A stretch of 64,000 nucleotides of DNA from Streptomyces phaeofaciens (GCF_014648915.1 NZ_BMSA01000019.1:62001-126000), one strand, 5' to 3'; counted from the first letter of the stretch, positions 1-8,307 are shown. Numbers and translations are program-made. The notes: generated from the letters alone by a model not told the origin.

Positions 1-223
1 CGGCCATCACGGCGGCCGAGCCGCGCAGGAAGGCGAACGGCGACGCGGTCATCCGGCCGTACCGGATGGGCAGCAGTTCGGGCAGCCGGTCCCGCCCCTG
101 CCGCTCGAGTACGGCGACGGGGTCGGCCCGGTCGAGGGACGGCAGCCAGAGTCCGTGCCCGGAGCGGGGCACCCGTCTGCGCGCGTCCCGGCCGCGCCGG
201 GAACGGTCGGCGGGGGTGGTCAT
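1..223 (-). CDS. DUF2252 family protein, N-terminal fragment
   Basis: The minus strand opens with an ATG at 223 and runs off the left edge of the window, so only about 74 residues are visible. They begin MTTPADRSRRGRD and contain RLPELLPIRYGRM followed by SPFAFLRGSA, which is how I know the N-terminus of DUF2252 (COG4320) proteins. That family is of unknown biochemical function and is distantly kinase-like. A weak GGGACGA lies upstream of the start. The gene is transcribed away from everything else shown here. The assignment rests on a short stretch and the missing C-terminus cannot be checked. Confidence 0.7.
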   Translation of the reverse strand, partial: MTTPADRSRRGRDARRRVPRSGHGLWLPSLDRADPVAVLERQGRDRLPELLPIRYGRMTASPFAFLRGSAAVMA

Positions 224-432
224 CTGCGTCGTCCCTGCATGGCACGCCTCCTGTTCGCAGTGAAGAGGGGCGGAGGGTGGTGCGCATGCCGGGGTCGGCG
301 AACGGGTGACGGGCGCGGGGGCGGGCGGACCGGGGGCGGGCCCGTTGTCAGTGGCGTCGGGGAGGATCGGGACAAGGACAGAAGTCCGAGGTCCGGGGAG
401 CGGCACCAAAGGCCGACAACCGAAGGCCGAGG

Positions 433-474
433 GCTGATGGCTGAGCGCTGATGGCTGAGCGCTGATGGCCGAGG
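433..474. repeat. 14-bp tandem repeat, three copies
   Basis: GCTGATGGCTGAGC occurs at 433-446 and 447-460, with a diverged third copy GCTGATGGCCGAGG at 461-474. It lies in the 298-base gap between the DUF2252 start and the next gene. The rest of that gap is G-rich and shows no other structure that I can support. Confidence 0.85.
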
Positions 475-521
475 CCCGAGGACGGCGGACCGAGGGCGGG
501 TGACGGCGGGTGGAGGCCGGT

Positions 522-1706
522 ATGGGTGACGGTGCGCGGTACATCGGCGTGGCGGAGCGGCGGGCGCGGCTGGCGCTGCGGCACCGGCTGGCCCCGCAGG
601 CGCGGGCCGGGACGCCCGAGGAGGTGGCGGACGCGCTGGTCGCGCTGCACGGCAGTGACCCGGCGACGGTGTACCTGGCGGTGGGGGCACGGCTGACGGA
701 CGCGGCGAGCACCGTGGCAGGCACGGACCGGGCGCTGTACGAGGACCGGACGCTGGTCCGGATGCACGGCATGCGGCACACCGTCTTCGCGTTCCCCACC
801 GGGCTGACGGCGGTGGTGCACGCCTCGACCGGCCTGACCGTCGCCGCGCGGGAGCGGGCGGCGCTGCTGAAGGACATGGCGAAGGCCGGCGCGCCGGACG
901 CGGCCTGGCTGAAGGAGGTCGAGGAGGCGGCGCTGTCCGCGCTGGGCCGGCTGGGCCAGGCGACGGCGGCCGAGCTGGCCCAGGAGGAGCCGCGGCTGCG
1001 GGAGCGGTTCGTGTACGCGGCCGGGAAGCCGTACGAGGGTGTCCACACCGTCGCGACCCGGCTGTTGAGGGTGCTGGGGGTGGAGGGGAAGGTGGTCCGG
1101 GGGCGCCCGCTGGGTTCCTGGACGTCGAACCAGTTCCGCTGGGCCCTGGCGCCCGAGCATCACGAACTGCCGCCGTCGGACGCCCAGGCGGAGCTGCTGC
1201 GCCACTGGCTGACGGCCTGCGGACCGGCCACGGAGGCGGACCTCAAGTGGTGGACGGGCTGGCGGGTCACGGACGTACGGCGGGCGCTGGCGGCGATCGG
1301 GGCGCGGGCGGTGTCCCTGGACGAGGGCACGGGGTACGTCGTCGAGGGGGACGTCGATCCCGTGGCGGGGCCGCGGGAGCCGTGGGCGGCGCTGCTGCCC
1401 GGCCTGGACCCGACGGCGATGGGCTGGCAGGGCCGCGACTGGTATCTGGCCCCGGAGCTGCGGCCGGCCCTGTTCGACTACAGCGGCAACGTGGGGCCGA
1501 CGGTGTGGTGGGACGGCCGGGTGGTCGGCGGCTGGGCCCAGCGGCCGGACGGGGAGATCGTCTGGCGGATCCTGGACCGCGCGGGAGCCGGCCGGGACGC
1601 GGAGACGGCGGTCGCCGCGCAGGCGGAGCGGCTGGCGGCGTGGCTCGGGAGCACCCGGGTGACGCCGAGGTTCCGGACGCCGGTGGAGAAGGAGTTGGCG
1701 GGGTGA
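522..1706 (+). CDS. winged-helix DNA-binding domain protein (HTH_42 / AlkZ-like)
   Basis: This 394-residue protein has the layout of the HTH_42 (PF06224, AlkZ/YcaQ-like) family: an N-terminal helical stretch (RRARLALRHRL), the VALHGSDPATVYLA segment, a central LGRRF-type region and the C-terminal signature FDYSGNVGPTVWWDGRVVGGW. Some family members are DNA glycosylases for crosslinks or bulky alkyl adducts, but most actinobacterial ones are uncharacterised. I do not see the QxQ/QxD catalytic motif described for AlkZ and YcaQ, so glycosylase activity should not be assumed. ATG 522 is preferred over the upstream GTG 510 because GGAGG at 513-517 sits four bases before it. It converges on the next gene. 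Confidence 0.8.
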   Translation: MGDGARYIGVAERRARLALRHRLAPQARAGTPEEVADALVALHGSDPATVYLAVGARLTDAASTVAGTDRALYEDRTLVRMHGMRHTVFAFPTGLTAVVHASTGLTVAARERAALLKDMAKAGAPDAAWLKEVEEAALSALGRLGQATAAELAQEEPRLRERFVYAAGKPYEGVHTVATRLLRVLGVEGKVVRGRPLGSWTSNQFRWALAPEHHELPPSDAQAELLRHWLTACGPATEADLKWWTGWRVTDVRRALAAIGARAVSLDEGTGYVVEGDVDPVAGPREPWAALLPGLDPTAMGWQGRDWYLAPELRPALFDYSGNVGPTVWWDGRVVGGWAQRPDGEIVWRILDRAGAGRDAETAVAAQAERLAAWLGSTRVTPRFRTPVEKELAG

Positions 1707-1734
1707 GGTGGCCCGGGGGTCACGGGGCCGGGGG

Positions 1735-1769
1735 CGCCGGGGGCCGCCGTGGGGCGGCGGCACCCGGCG
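1735..1769. terminator. bidirectional hairpin between convergent genes
   Basis: CGCCGGG (1735-1741) pairs with CCCGGCG (1763-1769), and GCCGCC (1743-1748) pairs with GGCGGC (1756-1761). The hairpin lies between the stop of the HTH_42 gene (1706) and the stop of the convergent small gene (1777). There is no T-tract, as is usual in Streptomyces. Confidence 0.6.
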
Positions 1770-1776
1770 TCACGGC

Positions 1777-2088
1777 TCACCGTGAGTAGCGCATCAGCGC
1801 CCGCACCATGTGGCAGGTGGTGTCCGACGGCGGATGTACACCGATCAGCACCGCGGTGCTGCGGATCTTCGCGTTGCGGGCCTGGGCCGGGTGGACACCC
1901 AGGTCGAGCAGGGCGATCGCGAGGCGCATCGCCTTGAGGCGGCGGTTGTGCGTGACGTACCACTCACGCGGCTGCCCGGGCGGCAGCACCCGCTTCTCCA
2001 CGGGTACGTACGGCAGGTCGAGCTGGACGGGACGCTTCGCGGTGGACTGGGTCGGCAACGGCTTCGTCTTGAGTGCGGCAGCGGGCAC
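1777..2088 (-). CDS. small hypothetical protein
   Basis: The product is 103 residues, basic and soluble, with an Ala/Pro/Lys-rich N-terminus and a central REWYVTHNRRLKAMRLAIALLDLGVHP segment that looks helical. I do not recognise a family. The start is decided by the ribosome binding site: AGGAGG (minus strand, 2100-2095) directly abuts an in-frame ATG at 2094, which is too close, whereas GTG at 2088 lies six bases away. It faces the ArsC-like gene divergently across about 140 bases. The function is unknown. Confidence 0.7.
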   Translation of the reverse strand: MPAAALKTKPLPTQSTAKRPVQLDLPYVPVEKRVLPPGQPREWYVTHNRRLKAMRLAIALLDLGVHPAQARNAKIRSTAVLIGVHPPSDTTCHMVRALMRYSR

Positions 2089-2181
2089 AGGCATCCTCCT
2101 GTCGCGGTCGGGGTCCCGGTCCGGAACCTCCGGCGGAACCCTCGAACACTGCTTCTATTCTACCCGCCCCCACTGACAAAA

Positions 2182-2199
2182 GCCCCTGGCCACAGGGGC
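2182..2199. other. short hairpin in divergent intergenic region
   Basis: GCCCCTG (2182-2188), loop GCCA, CAGGGGC (2193-2199) form a perfect 7-bp stem between the divergently transcribed small hypothetical and ArsC-like genes. It could be an operator or a leader stem; nothing else identifies it. Confidence 0.45.
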
Positions 2200-2231
2200 G
2201 TTCGGCGCGTTGTGACGCTACCGTGAGGCAC

Positions 2232-2591
2232 ATGGAGATCTGGATCAACCCCGCCTGTTCCAAGTGCCGCAGCGCCCTCACCCTTCTCGACGCCGAGGGT
2301 GCCGACTACACGGTCCGCCGCTATCTGGAGGACGTCCCGAGCGTGGACGAGATCAGGGCCGTGCTGGAGCGTCTCGGGCTGGAGCCGTGGGACATCACCC
2401 GTACCCAGGAGGCCGTCGCCAAGGAGCTGGGCCTCAAGGAGTGGGCCCGGGACGCCGGTTCGCGCGACCGCTGGATCAGCGCCCTCGCCGAGCACCCGAA
2501 GCTCATCCAGCGCCCGATCATCACCGCCGAGGACGGCACGGCGGTCGTCGCCCGCACGGACGAGGCCGTACGGGATGCTCTGTCCCGGTAG
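2232..2591 (+). CDS. ArsC/Spx-family (arsenate reductase-like) thioredoxin-fold protein
   Basis: The 119-residue product starts MEIWINPACSKCRSALTLL, the Cys-bearing beta-alpha start of the ArsC/Spx/YffB family, and ends with the family block KLIQRPIITAEDGTAVVAR. The first Cys matches the catalytic Cys of glutaredoxin-coupled ArsC. It is followed by a second Cys in CxxC spacing, which is more like Spx/YffB than classical ArsC, so a reductase of unknown substrate is a safer description than arsenate reductase. No arsenic-resistance genes adjoin it. TACCGT (2219-2224) lies seven bases before the ATG, with only a weak GAGG, so the message may be leaderless. Confidence 0.8.
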   Translation: MEIWINPACSKCRSALTLLDAEGADYTVRRYLEDVPSVDEIRAVLERLGLEPWDITRTQEAVAKELGLKEWARDAGSRDRWISALAEHPKLIQRPIITAEDGTAVVARTDEAVRDALSR

Positions 2592-2649
2592 TCAACGGTT
2601 CGTCCGCCGAGGGGAGTTCGGGCCGTGCGCGCTGTTACCCTCCGCCGCC

Positions 2650-3516
2650 ATGACCTTCGGTGATCAAGGACTCCCCAACGGAACGCCCGACCCGTACGGA
2701 ACGTCGAGCCCCTACGGCACACCCGACCCGTACGCCCAGTACGCGGCCGAGCAGGAACGCATACGCCGGCGCCGGCGCAACCGGCGTGCGGTGGCGGCCG
2801 GGGCGGGTGTCGTCCTCGCCGCCGCGATCGCGGCCGGCGCCGTGACGGTCGCCGGGTCGGACGACGACACCCCGCCCGCCGCCGCACCCGCGACCGCCTC
2901 CCGCTCGGCCACCGGCCTCTCCGCCACCACCCCCGCCGTCCCCTCCGTGGAGGTCGGCCTGCCCTCCGACGCGCCGAGCGCGCTCCCCTCGCTGCTCGCC
3001 CTGCCGATCGTCCGCCCCGAGGAGGCGTTCCCGGCGAAGAGCGTGCGCCTGTCGGACGGTTCCCGGTTCACCCGCGTGGAGCTGGCCACCACCACCGACT
3101 GCGCCCGGGGGATGTCCCCGGAGCTGGCCGAGCTGATCACGCAGGGCGGCGCGTGCTCCCGGATGACGGCGGGCCTGTTCACGGACACCGACCGGCTCTC
3201 GCAGGTCACGGTCACGGTGCTGAGCTTCGAGCGGGTCGAGGACGCCTCGCGGGTGTTCGCGATGGCCTCGATGGACCCGGTGACGTACCAGGTGGTCTCG
3301 CTCGACCCGCCGCCGGAGGCCGGTATGCCGACCGTGCCACCGGGTTCGGCGGGGGTCTTCCGGCGGGTGATGACGGTCCGTTCGGTGGTGTTCGCCAACG
3401 GGCAGTGGGGTGACGGAAAGGAGACCGGCGAGGCCGAACTCACCGGTCAGACCGAGGGGTTGCTGGGATATGTACGGGACAAGGTGGTGGCGCACGAGGA
3501 GGGAAGGACGGGCTGA
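2650..3516 (+). CDS. single-pass membrane protein with extracytoplasmic domain
   Basis: The 288-residue product has a Pro/Gly/Tyr-rich cytoplasmic N-terminus containing three YGT/PDPY-type repeats, a basic RIRRRRRNRR stop-transfer signal near residue 40 and one transmembrane helix (about 47-66). A Thr/Ala/Pro linker follows, then a folded outer domain of about 170 residues with two cysteines (TTTDCARG, GGACSRM). I do not recognise the domain. No Shine-Dalgarno is visible. TACCCT (2636-2641) is eight bases upstream of the ATG, so a leaderless start is possible. It sits alone, 58 bases after the ArsC-like gene. Confidence 0.7.
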   Translation: MTFGDQGLPNGTPDPYGTSSPYGTPDPYAQYAAEQERIRRRRRNRRAVAAGAGVVLAAAIAAGAVTVAGSDDDTPPAAAPATASRSATGLSATTPAVPSVEVGLPSDAPSALPSLLALPIVRPEEAFPAKSVRLSDGSRFTRVELATTTDCARGMSPELAELITQGGACSRMTAGLFTDTDRLSQVTVTVLSFERVEDASRVFAMASMDPVTYQVVSLDPPPEAGMPTVPPGSAGVFRRVMTVRSVVFANGQWGDGKETGEAELTGQTEGLLGYVRDKVVAHEEGRTG

Positions 3517-3636
3517 CCCGGCCCTCGACCCTCATGTGACGCACGCCACTTGAGCTGACTCCTGTAACCGCTGAGTAACTTGGTTCGGTATCTCGTACAT
3601 AGCGGCGTACGCTCCCCTACCTCTCAGGAGGCGCAC

Positions 3637-4347
3637 ATGTCGCGCAGGAGAACCCTCAGCACGAAGAAGAAGCTCGCCCTGCTGGTGAGTGCCGCGACCG
3701 TGGCGGGAGGCGGCGCCTTCGTCATGGCGGCCACCTCCAACGCCGCGCAGCCCGCGCAGACGGCCGCCGAGTCGACCGTCTGCCAGGGGCTCGCCACCGC
3801 CCTCGGCAACAACCAGACGTTCATCGACGGCCAGCGGGCCAATCCGGACGCGCAGTCGGCGGCCCGGATCGCCAACCGCGAGGCCGTCATCGCGCAGATC
3901 AAGGTGCAGCAGAAGGCGTCCGGCTGCGTCGTTGGGGAGTCGGCTCAGGGCTCCCAGGCGACGCAGCCCTCGCAGGCTGCCTCCGCGCCGGCCGCTTCCG
4001 CTCCCGCGGCCTCCGCGCCGGCCGGGAACACGGGCAACGCCGGGAACGCCGGGAACACGGGCAACGCCGGCAACAACGGCGGCGGTGCCGCCGCCTCCGG
4101 CCAGCAGGTATGCAACGGCTCCACCGTCACGCTCTCGGGCGAGGGCGGCGCCCCGGCCGCGTCCAGCAACCAGTTCCCGGCCGGAACCAAGCTGAAGGTC
4201 ACCAACCTGGACAACAACAAGTCCACGACCGTCGAGGTGACCTCGGTGTCCGGCAGCTGCGCGCTGCTCAACAACGCGGCCTTCGAGCAGGTCCGCGAGC
4301 CCGGCAAGTTCCTGATCCGCCGTGCTCTGATCGAGAAGGTGGGGTGA
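3637..4347 (+). CDS. secreted protein: Cys-bounded helical module, low-complexity linker, double-psi-like domain
   Basis: The 236-residue product has a Sec signal peptide (MSRRRTLSTKKK, hydrophobic stretch, cleavage near SNA|AQPA). A short helical module follows, bounded by cysteines (VCQGL...QKASGC, about residues 49-99). Next comes a linker built of SAPAA and GNAGNTG repeats. The C-terminal domain (about 155-236), GTKLKVTNLDNNKS...LLNNAAFEQV, resembles RlpA-like double-psi barrels, but the usual catalytic NDRGP block is replaced by TSVSGSC. AGGAG (3626-3630) lies six bases before ATG 3637. The secreted DUF1996 protein at 12097 has the same overall design. The role is unknown; a cell-wall association is an inference. 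Confidence 0.7.
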   Translation: MSRRRTLSTKKKLALLVSAATVAGGGAFVMAATSNAAQPAQTAAESTVCQGLATALGNNQTFIDGQRANPDAQSAARIANREAVIAQIKVQQKASGCVVGESAQGSQATQPSQAASAPAASAPAASAPAGNTGNAGNAGNTGNAGNNGGGAAASGQQVCNGSTVTLSGEGGAPAASSNQFPAGTKLKVTNLDNNKSTTVEVTSVSGSCALLNNAAFEQVREPGKFLIRRALIEKVG

Positions 4348-4376
4348 CGCCCGACCGCCGAGGAGATCGCTGAGGC

Positions 4377-4433
4377 GGCGGCCCGTTCCGGAGGGTGCGG
4401 CGAACGGCAGACGTTCGCCGCACCCGGGCCGCC
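4377..4433. terminator. long hairpin downstream of the secreted protein gene
   Basis: A perfect 14-bp stem GGGTGCGGCGAACG (4393-4406) / CGTTCGCCGCACCC (4412-4425) with a 5-nt loop is extended by GGCGGCCCG (4377-4385) / CGGGCCGCC (4425-4433). It lies 30 bases after the stop codon and is a likely terminator without a T-run. Confidence 0.7.
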
Positions 4434-4517
4434 ACCACGTACGTGTCACGGGTCCCGCTGTTCGCGGCCACGAGCAGCGGGACCCACGCACGCGGACCCT
4501 TCAGGCAGGACGCGCGG

Positions 4518-4599
4518 CGGACACGCCGTCTCGGCCCGGCGCAGGACCGAGCCGGGCCGAGGAGGAACAGACGGCGTGTCCGCTCCCGTCGCGGGAGCG
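4518..4599. repeat. nested inverted repeats in the glnII upstream region
   Basis: CGGACACGCCGTC (4518-4530) pairs with GACGGCGTGTCCG (4570-4582). Inside it TCGGCCCGGC (4531-4540) pairs with GCCGGGCCGA (4551-4560), with a 10-nt loop. A second hairpin CGCTCCCG/CGGGAGCG follows at 4581-4599. The 689-base gap from 4348 to 5036 shows no credible gene; apart from these hairpins and the glnII control region I see nothing in it. Confidence 0.75.
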
Positions 4600-4898
4600 C
4601 GTCCCCGCACACGCGCCCCCGCGTACGCGCCGCACGCCCACCGAGGAAACCGGGCCGCACAGCACCCCGGTTCGCGAACCGCAACGGTGCGCACCCGACG
4701 GCCGTCCGCGCGCCGATCGTCCCGAGGGACGCGGCGCGGGCGGCGGGGCGCGTCCGGCCGACGACACGGATGCCCCCTTTCCGGGGCTCCCACTCCCATC
4801 GCATACGAGCCGCCCGCACCGGGCGTCTGCTCCCGCGAACGGCAACCTTCGGCCCGGCCGCCGCCCTCACACCGTGACTCCCACCACAGAACCACCAG

Positions 4899-4936
4899 GT
4901 AACACGGGGTTCACATTCGAGCAATGATCGGGAAAT
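4899..4936 (+). promoter_or_regulatory. GlnR box of glnII
   Basis: GTAAC (4899-4903), TTCAC (4910-4914), GCAAT (4921-4925) and GAAAT (4932-4936) are separated by exactly six bases each. This is the spacing of the Streptomyces GlnR box (gTnAc-n6-GaAAc, twice). The second site (TTCAC) departs most from GAAAC. GlnR is known to activate glnII under nitrogen limitation. A TTGACA hexamer at 4943-4948 may be the -35; I could not place a convincing -10. Confidence 0.85.
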
Positions 4937-5036
4937 CGCCTGTTGACAAGCTGCCGGGCAGACAACAGCGGCGCCCCAGTGCCGCAGCGCCGCAGCACCC
5001 GCAAGTGCGTCAGACACACCCCGAAGGAAGTGGCCC

Positions 5037-6068
5037 GTGACCTTCAAGGCTGAGTACATCTGGATCGACGGCACCCAGCCGACCGCCAAGCTCCGTTCCA
5101 AGACGAAGATCATCACGGGCGAGCCCGTCGGTCTGGACGAGCTGCCGATCTGGGGCTTCGACGGGTCCTCCACGAACCAGGCCGAGGGCCACTCCTCGGA
5201 CCGTGTCCTCAAGCCGGTCTTCACCTGCCCCGACCCGATCCGCGGCGGCGACGACATCCTCGTCCTGTGCGAGGTCCTCAACATCGACATGACCCCGCAC
5301 GAGTCCAACACGCGTGCCGCGCTGGTCGAGGTCGAGACGAAGTACGGCGCCCAGGAGCCGATCTTCGGCATCGAGCAGGAGTACACGTTCTTCCAGGACG
5401 GCTACCCGCTCGGCTTCCCCAAGGGCGGCTTCCCGGCCCCCCAGGGCGGCTACTACTGCGGTGTCGGCGCCGACGAGATCTTCGGCCGTGAGGTCGTCGA
5501 GGCCCACCTGGAGAACTGCCTGGCCGCCGGCCTCGGCATCTCCGGCATCAACGCCGAGGTCATGCCCGGCCAGTGGGAGTTCCAGGTCGGCCCGCTCGCC
5601 CCGCTCGAGGTCTCGGACCAGCTGTGGATCGCCCGCTGGCTGCTCTACCGCACGGCCGAGGACTTCGGCATCGCCGCCACCCTCGACCCCAAGCCGGTCA
5701 AGGGCGACTGGAACGGCGCCGGCGCGCACACCAACTTCTCCACGAAGGCGATGCGCGAGGGCTACGACGCGATCATCACCGCGTGCGAGTCGCTCGGTGA
5801 GGGCTCCAAGCCGCTCGACCACGTCAAGCACTACGGCGCCGGCATCGACGACCGTCTGACGGGTCTGCACGAGACCGCCCCGTGGAACGAGTACTCCTAC
5901 GGTGTCTCCAACCGTGGCGCCTCGGTCCGTATCCCGTGGCAGGTCGAGAAGGACGGCAAGGGCTACATCGAGGACCGCCGTCCGAACGCGAACGTCGACC
6001 CGTACCTGGTGACCCGTCTGATCGTGGACACCTGCTGCGCCGCCCTGGAGAAGGCCGGCCAGGTCTGA
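5037..6068 (+). CDS. glnII: glutamine synthetase type II
   Basis: This 343-residue enzyme makes glutamine from glutamate, ammonia and ATP. Its length, short relative to GSI, is that of eukaryote-like GSII. The motifs are GSII ones: LPIWGFDGSST near residue 40, FGIEQEY with the metal-binding Glu, GINAEVMPGQWEFQVGP, GDWNGAGAHTNFST, and the C-terminal NRGASVRIP. GSII lacks the adenylylation loop of GSI, so GlnE encoded at 44292 should not act on it. Start GTG 5037 is supported by AAGGAAG at 5024-5030. It is monocistronic, with a GlnR box about 100 bases upstream and a strong terminator behind, so control is mainly transcriptional. Confidence 0.97.
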   Translation: MTFKAEYIWIDGTQPTAKLRSKTKIITGEPVGLDELPIWGFDGSSTNQAEGHSSDRVLKPVFTCPDPIRGGDDILVLCEVLNIDMTPHESNTRAALVEVETKYGAQEPIFGIEQEYTFFQDGYPLGFPKGGFPAPQGGYYCGVGADEIFGREVVEAHLENCLAAGLGISGINAEVMPGQWEFQVGPLAPLEVSDQLWIARWLLYRTAEDFGIAATLDPKPVKGDWNGAGAHTNFSTKAMREGYDAIITACESLGEGSKPLDHVKHYGAGIDDRLTGLHETAPWNEYSYGVSNRGASVRIPWQVEKDGKGYIEDRRPNANVDPYLVTRLIVDTCCAALEKAGQV

Positions 6069-6084
6069 TCCCGACCGCTTCCCG

Positions 6085-6121
6085 GAAGGGGGCGCCCGCC
6101 TACTCGGCGGGCGCCCCCTTC
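6085..6121 (+). terminator. glnII terminator
   Basis: A perfect 16-bp stem GAAGGGGGCGCCCGCC (6085-6100) / GGCGGGCGCCCCCTTC (6106-6121) with a 5-nt loop, starting 16 bases after the glnII stop. It ends 18 bases before the next start codon, so it also insulates the HEAT-repeat gene. Confidence 0.9.
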
Positions 6122-6139
6122 TGCGTATCGTGCGTCGTC

Positions 6140-7984
6140 ATGGGGACCGACGGGGTGGAACAGACGGAGGAGTCCGGCGTGGCGGGGGACGACACCACCG
6201 CCGTGGAAGCCGTGAGCGAGTCCGCCGAGGCGGGCGACGTCGCCGCGCTGCTGCGGGCGATGGAGTCGCCCCGCGCGGACGTGCGCGCGAAGGCGATGGA
6301 CTGGCTCGCCTCCGCGTCCTGGAGCGAGGACGACCTCGCCGTGGCGACCGCGCGCGCCGTGCCCGAGCTGGCCCGGCTCACCCTGGCGGAGACCGGTCAC
6401 CGGGCGGAGCTGCTGTGGCTGCTCGCCGCGCTCGCCGACCGGCCCCCGTGCCCCGACGAGGACGGCTCGGCCCGGCGGACGGCGGCGGAGGCGCTGCCGG
6501 CCCTGCTGCCCTTCGCACACGACGGCGACCCGGCCGTACGGGACGCGACGCTCGCGCTGATCGCCGCGTGCGGCCGGGAGGAGGACCTGCCGCTGCTGCG
6601 GGCCCGGCTCGGGCGGGAGCCCGACCGGCTGGTGCGCGCCCACGCGGTCACCGCGCTCGCGCTGCTCGATCCGGGCGACGGCGCCTGGCGGCACGGTCTG
6701 CTCACCGACCCCGAGCCCCGGGTGGCGCTCGCCGCCGCCGAGGACCTGCTGCGCACCGCGCGGCTCCCGCTGCCCGGCCCGCTGGTCGACCACTGCGCAC
6801 GGGCGTACTCGGCCGACCCCCATGAGCCGGACAACGCCCTGTGGCCCGGCCGGCACAAGCCGTTCACGGACCGGCTCCTGGAGGACCCCGAGGCCGCGCT
6901 GCGGGCCCTCGCCGGCGGGGTGCCGCTCGCCTACGAGATCACCGGGCACTGGCGTGACCGCGAGGCCGAGGTGCTGCCCTGGGCGCTGCGGGAGACCGGC
7001 GGCGAGGACTGGGAGCTGTACCGGCTGGCGCAGTTGACCCGCGCGCTGCCGCCCGAGGAGCACGCGCGCGTGCGGCAGCATGCGCTGCCGTATCTCTCGT
7101 CGGGCCCGCCGGACGTCCGGGCGGCGGCAATCACCGTGCTGGCCCGCGCGCGGACGCCGCAGGCGGTGCCGGAGGCGGTACGGCTGATCGAGGAGGACCC
7201 CGGTTCGTACGGCACCGCCCGCGCCGTCACCGCGGTGGCCGACGAGTTCGGGGCGGCGGCGCTGCCGGCGGTACGGGCCCTGGCCCGGCGGCTCGACGAC
7301 GTCCACTCCGAGCTGGTCCCGGTGCTGGCCCGGTTCCCCGAGGCGGCGGTGGACGTCGTCGAGGAGCTGACGGTGCTGCTCGCCCGTACGGGCACCGGGT
7401 ACCCGCCGGTCGCGGTGGCCGTGCTGGACGCGCTGGGGCCGGCCGCCGGCCCCCTGGCCGAACGGGCGCTGCTGGACTGTGTGACCGGGCGCGCCCACAG
7501 CTCGGTGTCGGCGGTCGCCGCGGTGGCGCACCACCGGGTCGGCGGCGACCCGGAGCCGGCCCTGGCCTTCTTCCACGAGGAGATGACCGCCTTCGGCCCC
7601 GGTCTGACGATGCAGTGGGCGAGCCGGCTCGGGCCGGCGGCCGCTCCCCTGCTGCCGTTCATCGAGCCCCTGCTGGCCGGCGACGCAGCGGCCTGTGCCG
7701 CGCAGGCCGTCTGGCGTATCACCGGCCGTACCGAGGACACCCTGGAGCCGCTGGCCCGCCGGGCCGTCGCGTGGGAGCGGATCTACCGCGGTCTTCCCCA
7801 CCCCGTGCCCACCCTGACCGAGATGGGGCTGCTGCCGCGCTTCGCCGTGGAGCCGCTGCGCCGCGGAGCCGAGCAACGGCGGCGCGTCGTCCACGACTTC
7901 ATGACGGGGGACGCCCTGCACGCGGACTACGTCGCCCGGACCGCCGTGCGCGACCTGCTGGAGACCGCCCGGATCGTGGACTGA
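6140..7984 (+). CDS. HEAT-repeat protein
   Basis: This 614-residue, Ala/Leu/Arg-rich protein is made of successive helical pairs. Examples are DVAALLRAMESPRADVRAKAMDWL near residue 35, LPLLRARLGREPDRLVRAHAVTALALL, DPEPRVALAAAEDLL and PPDVRAAAITVLARARTPQAVPEAVRLIEEDP, all typical of PBS-lyase/HEAT-like repeats. There is no signal peptide or membrane segment, so it is probably a cytoplasmic scaffold of unknown partner. ATG 6140 is chosen because the longer frame runs antisense-like through glnII. There is no Shine-Dalgarno; TATCGT (6126-6131) lies eight bases before the ATG, suggesting a leaderless transcript starting inside or just after the glnII terminator. Confidence 0.75.
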   Translation: MGTDGVEQTEESGVAGDDTTAVEAVSESAEAGDVAALLRAMESPRADVRAKAMDWLASASWSEDDLAVATARAVPELARLTLAETGHRAELLWLLAALADRPPCPDEDGSARRTAAEALPALLPFAHDGDPAVRDATLALIAACGREEDLPLLRARLGREPDRLVRAHAVTALALLDPGDGAWRHGLLTDPEPRVALAAAEDLLRTARLPLPGPLVDHCARAYSADPHEPDNALWPGRHKPFTDRLLEDPEAALRALAGGVPLAYEITGHWRDREAEVLPWALRETGGEDWELYRLAQLTRALPPEEHARVRQHALPYLSSGPPDVRAAAITVLARARTPQAVPEAVRLIEEDPGSYGTARAVTAVADEFGAAALPAVRALARRLDDVHSELVPVLARFPEAAVDVVEELTVLLARTGTGYPPVAVAVLDALGPAAGPLAERALLDCVTGRAHSSVSAVAAVAHHRVGGDPEPALAFFHEEMTAFGPGLTMQWASRLGPAAAPLLPFIEPLLAGDAAACAAQAVWRITGRTEDTLEPLARRAVAWERIYRGLPHPVPTLTEMGLLPRFAVEPLRRGAEQRRRVVHDFMTGDALHADYVARTAVRDLLETARIVD

Positions 7985-8065
7985 ACCGCCCGCCCCGCAC
8001 CGGGGATCCGTCCACGCTGTGAGAGAAGTCTGCTGTTACGGGCGGGTGTCTGCTTCAATGGGGCC

Positions 8066-8188
8066 ATGGCCAGCTTCCAGAAGGACACCGCGACGGGTCG
8101 CCATGACCTCGAGCCGTTCTGGCCCTCCCGTCAGCACCACGATTTCGACCGGGTGTGTTGCCGCGCGAAGAACGCGCCGGCCCTCTAA
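8066..8188 (+). CDS. small leader-like ORF with Cys-Cys motif (40 aa)
   Basis: ATG 8066 opens a 40-residue frame ending at TAA 8188. It carries PSRQHHDFDRVCCRAKNAPAL near its C-terminus. The R-x-H-x-D-x-x-RV-C pattern recalls the short putative leader peptides (RRHxDLxRVxxxxC) that precede many actinobacterial genes. TTCAAT (8054-8059) is six bases before the ATG and no ribosome binding site is seen, consistent with leaderless translation. It lies 119 bases upstream of the DNA-binding protein gene at 8308. Whether it is translated, or regulates the downstream gene, is inference. Confidence 0.4.
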   Translation: MASFQKDTATGRHDLEPFWPSRQHHDFDRVCCRAKNAPAL

Positions 8189-8307
8189 AGCCGTACACCC
8201 CCGGCCTTCGGCCAGCGCGCACGACGTACGTCCCTCGACGAGCCCGACCACGAATCGCGGCCGTCGTCCCCCCAGACGAACTTCTCGCGCGAAAGAGCTG
8301 ACCTCTC

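Noticed and set aside
2148-2163. TCGAAC-n4-CTTCTA as a possible LexA (SOS) box before the small hypothetical gene
   Set aside because: The second half matches only four of six positions of GTTCGA, too weak to call.
4395-4877. A 160-codon frame in the glnII upstream region
   Set aside because: The translation is Arg/Pro/Ala-rich and runs through perfect inverted repeats, so it is most likely a GC artefact.
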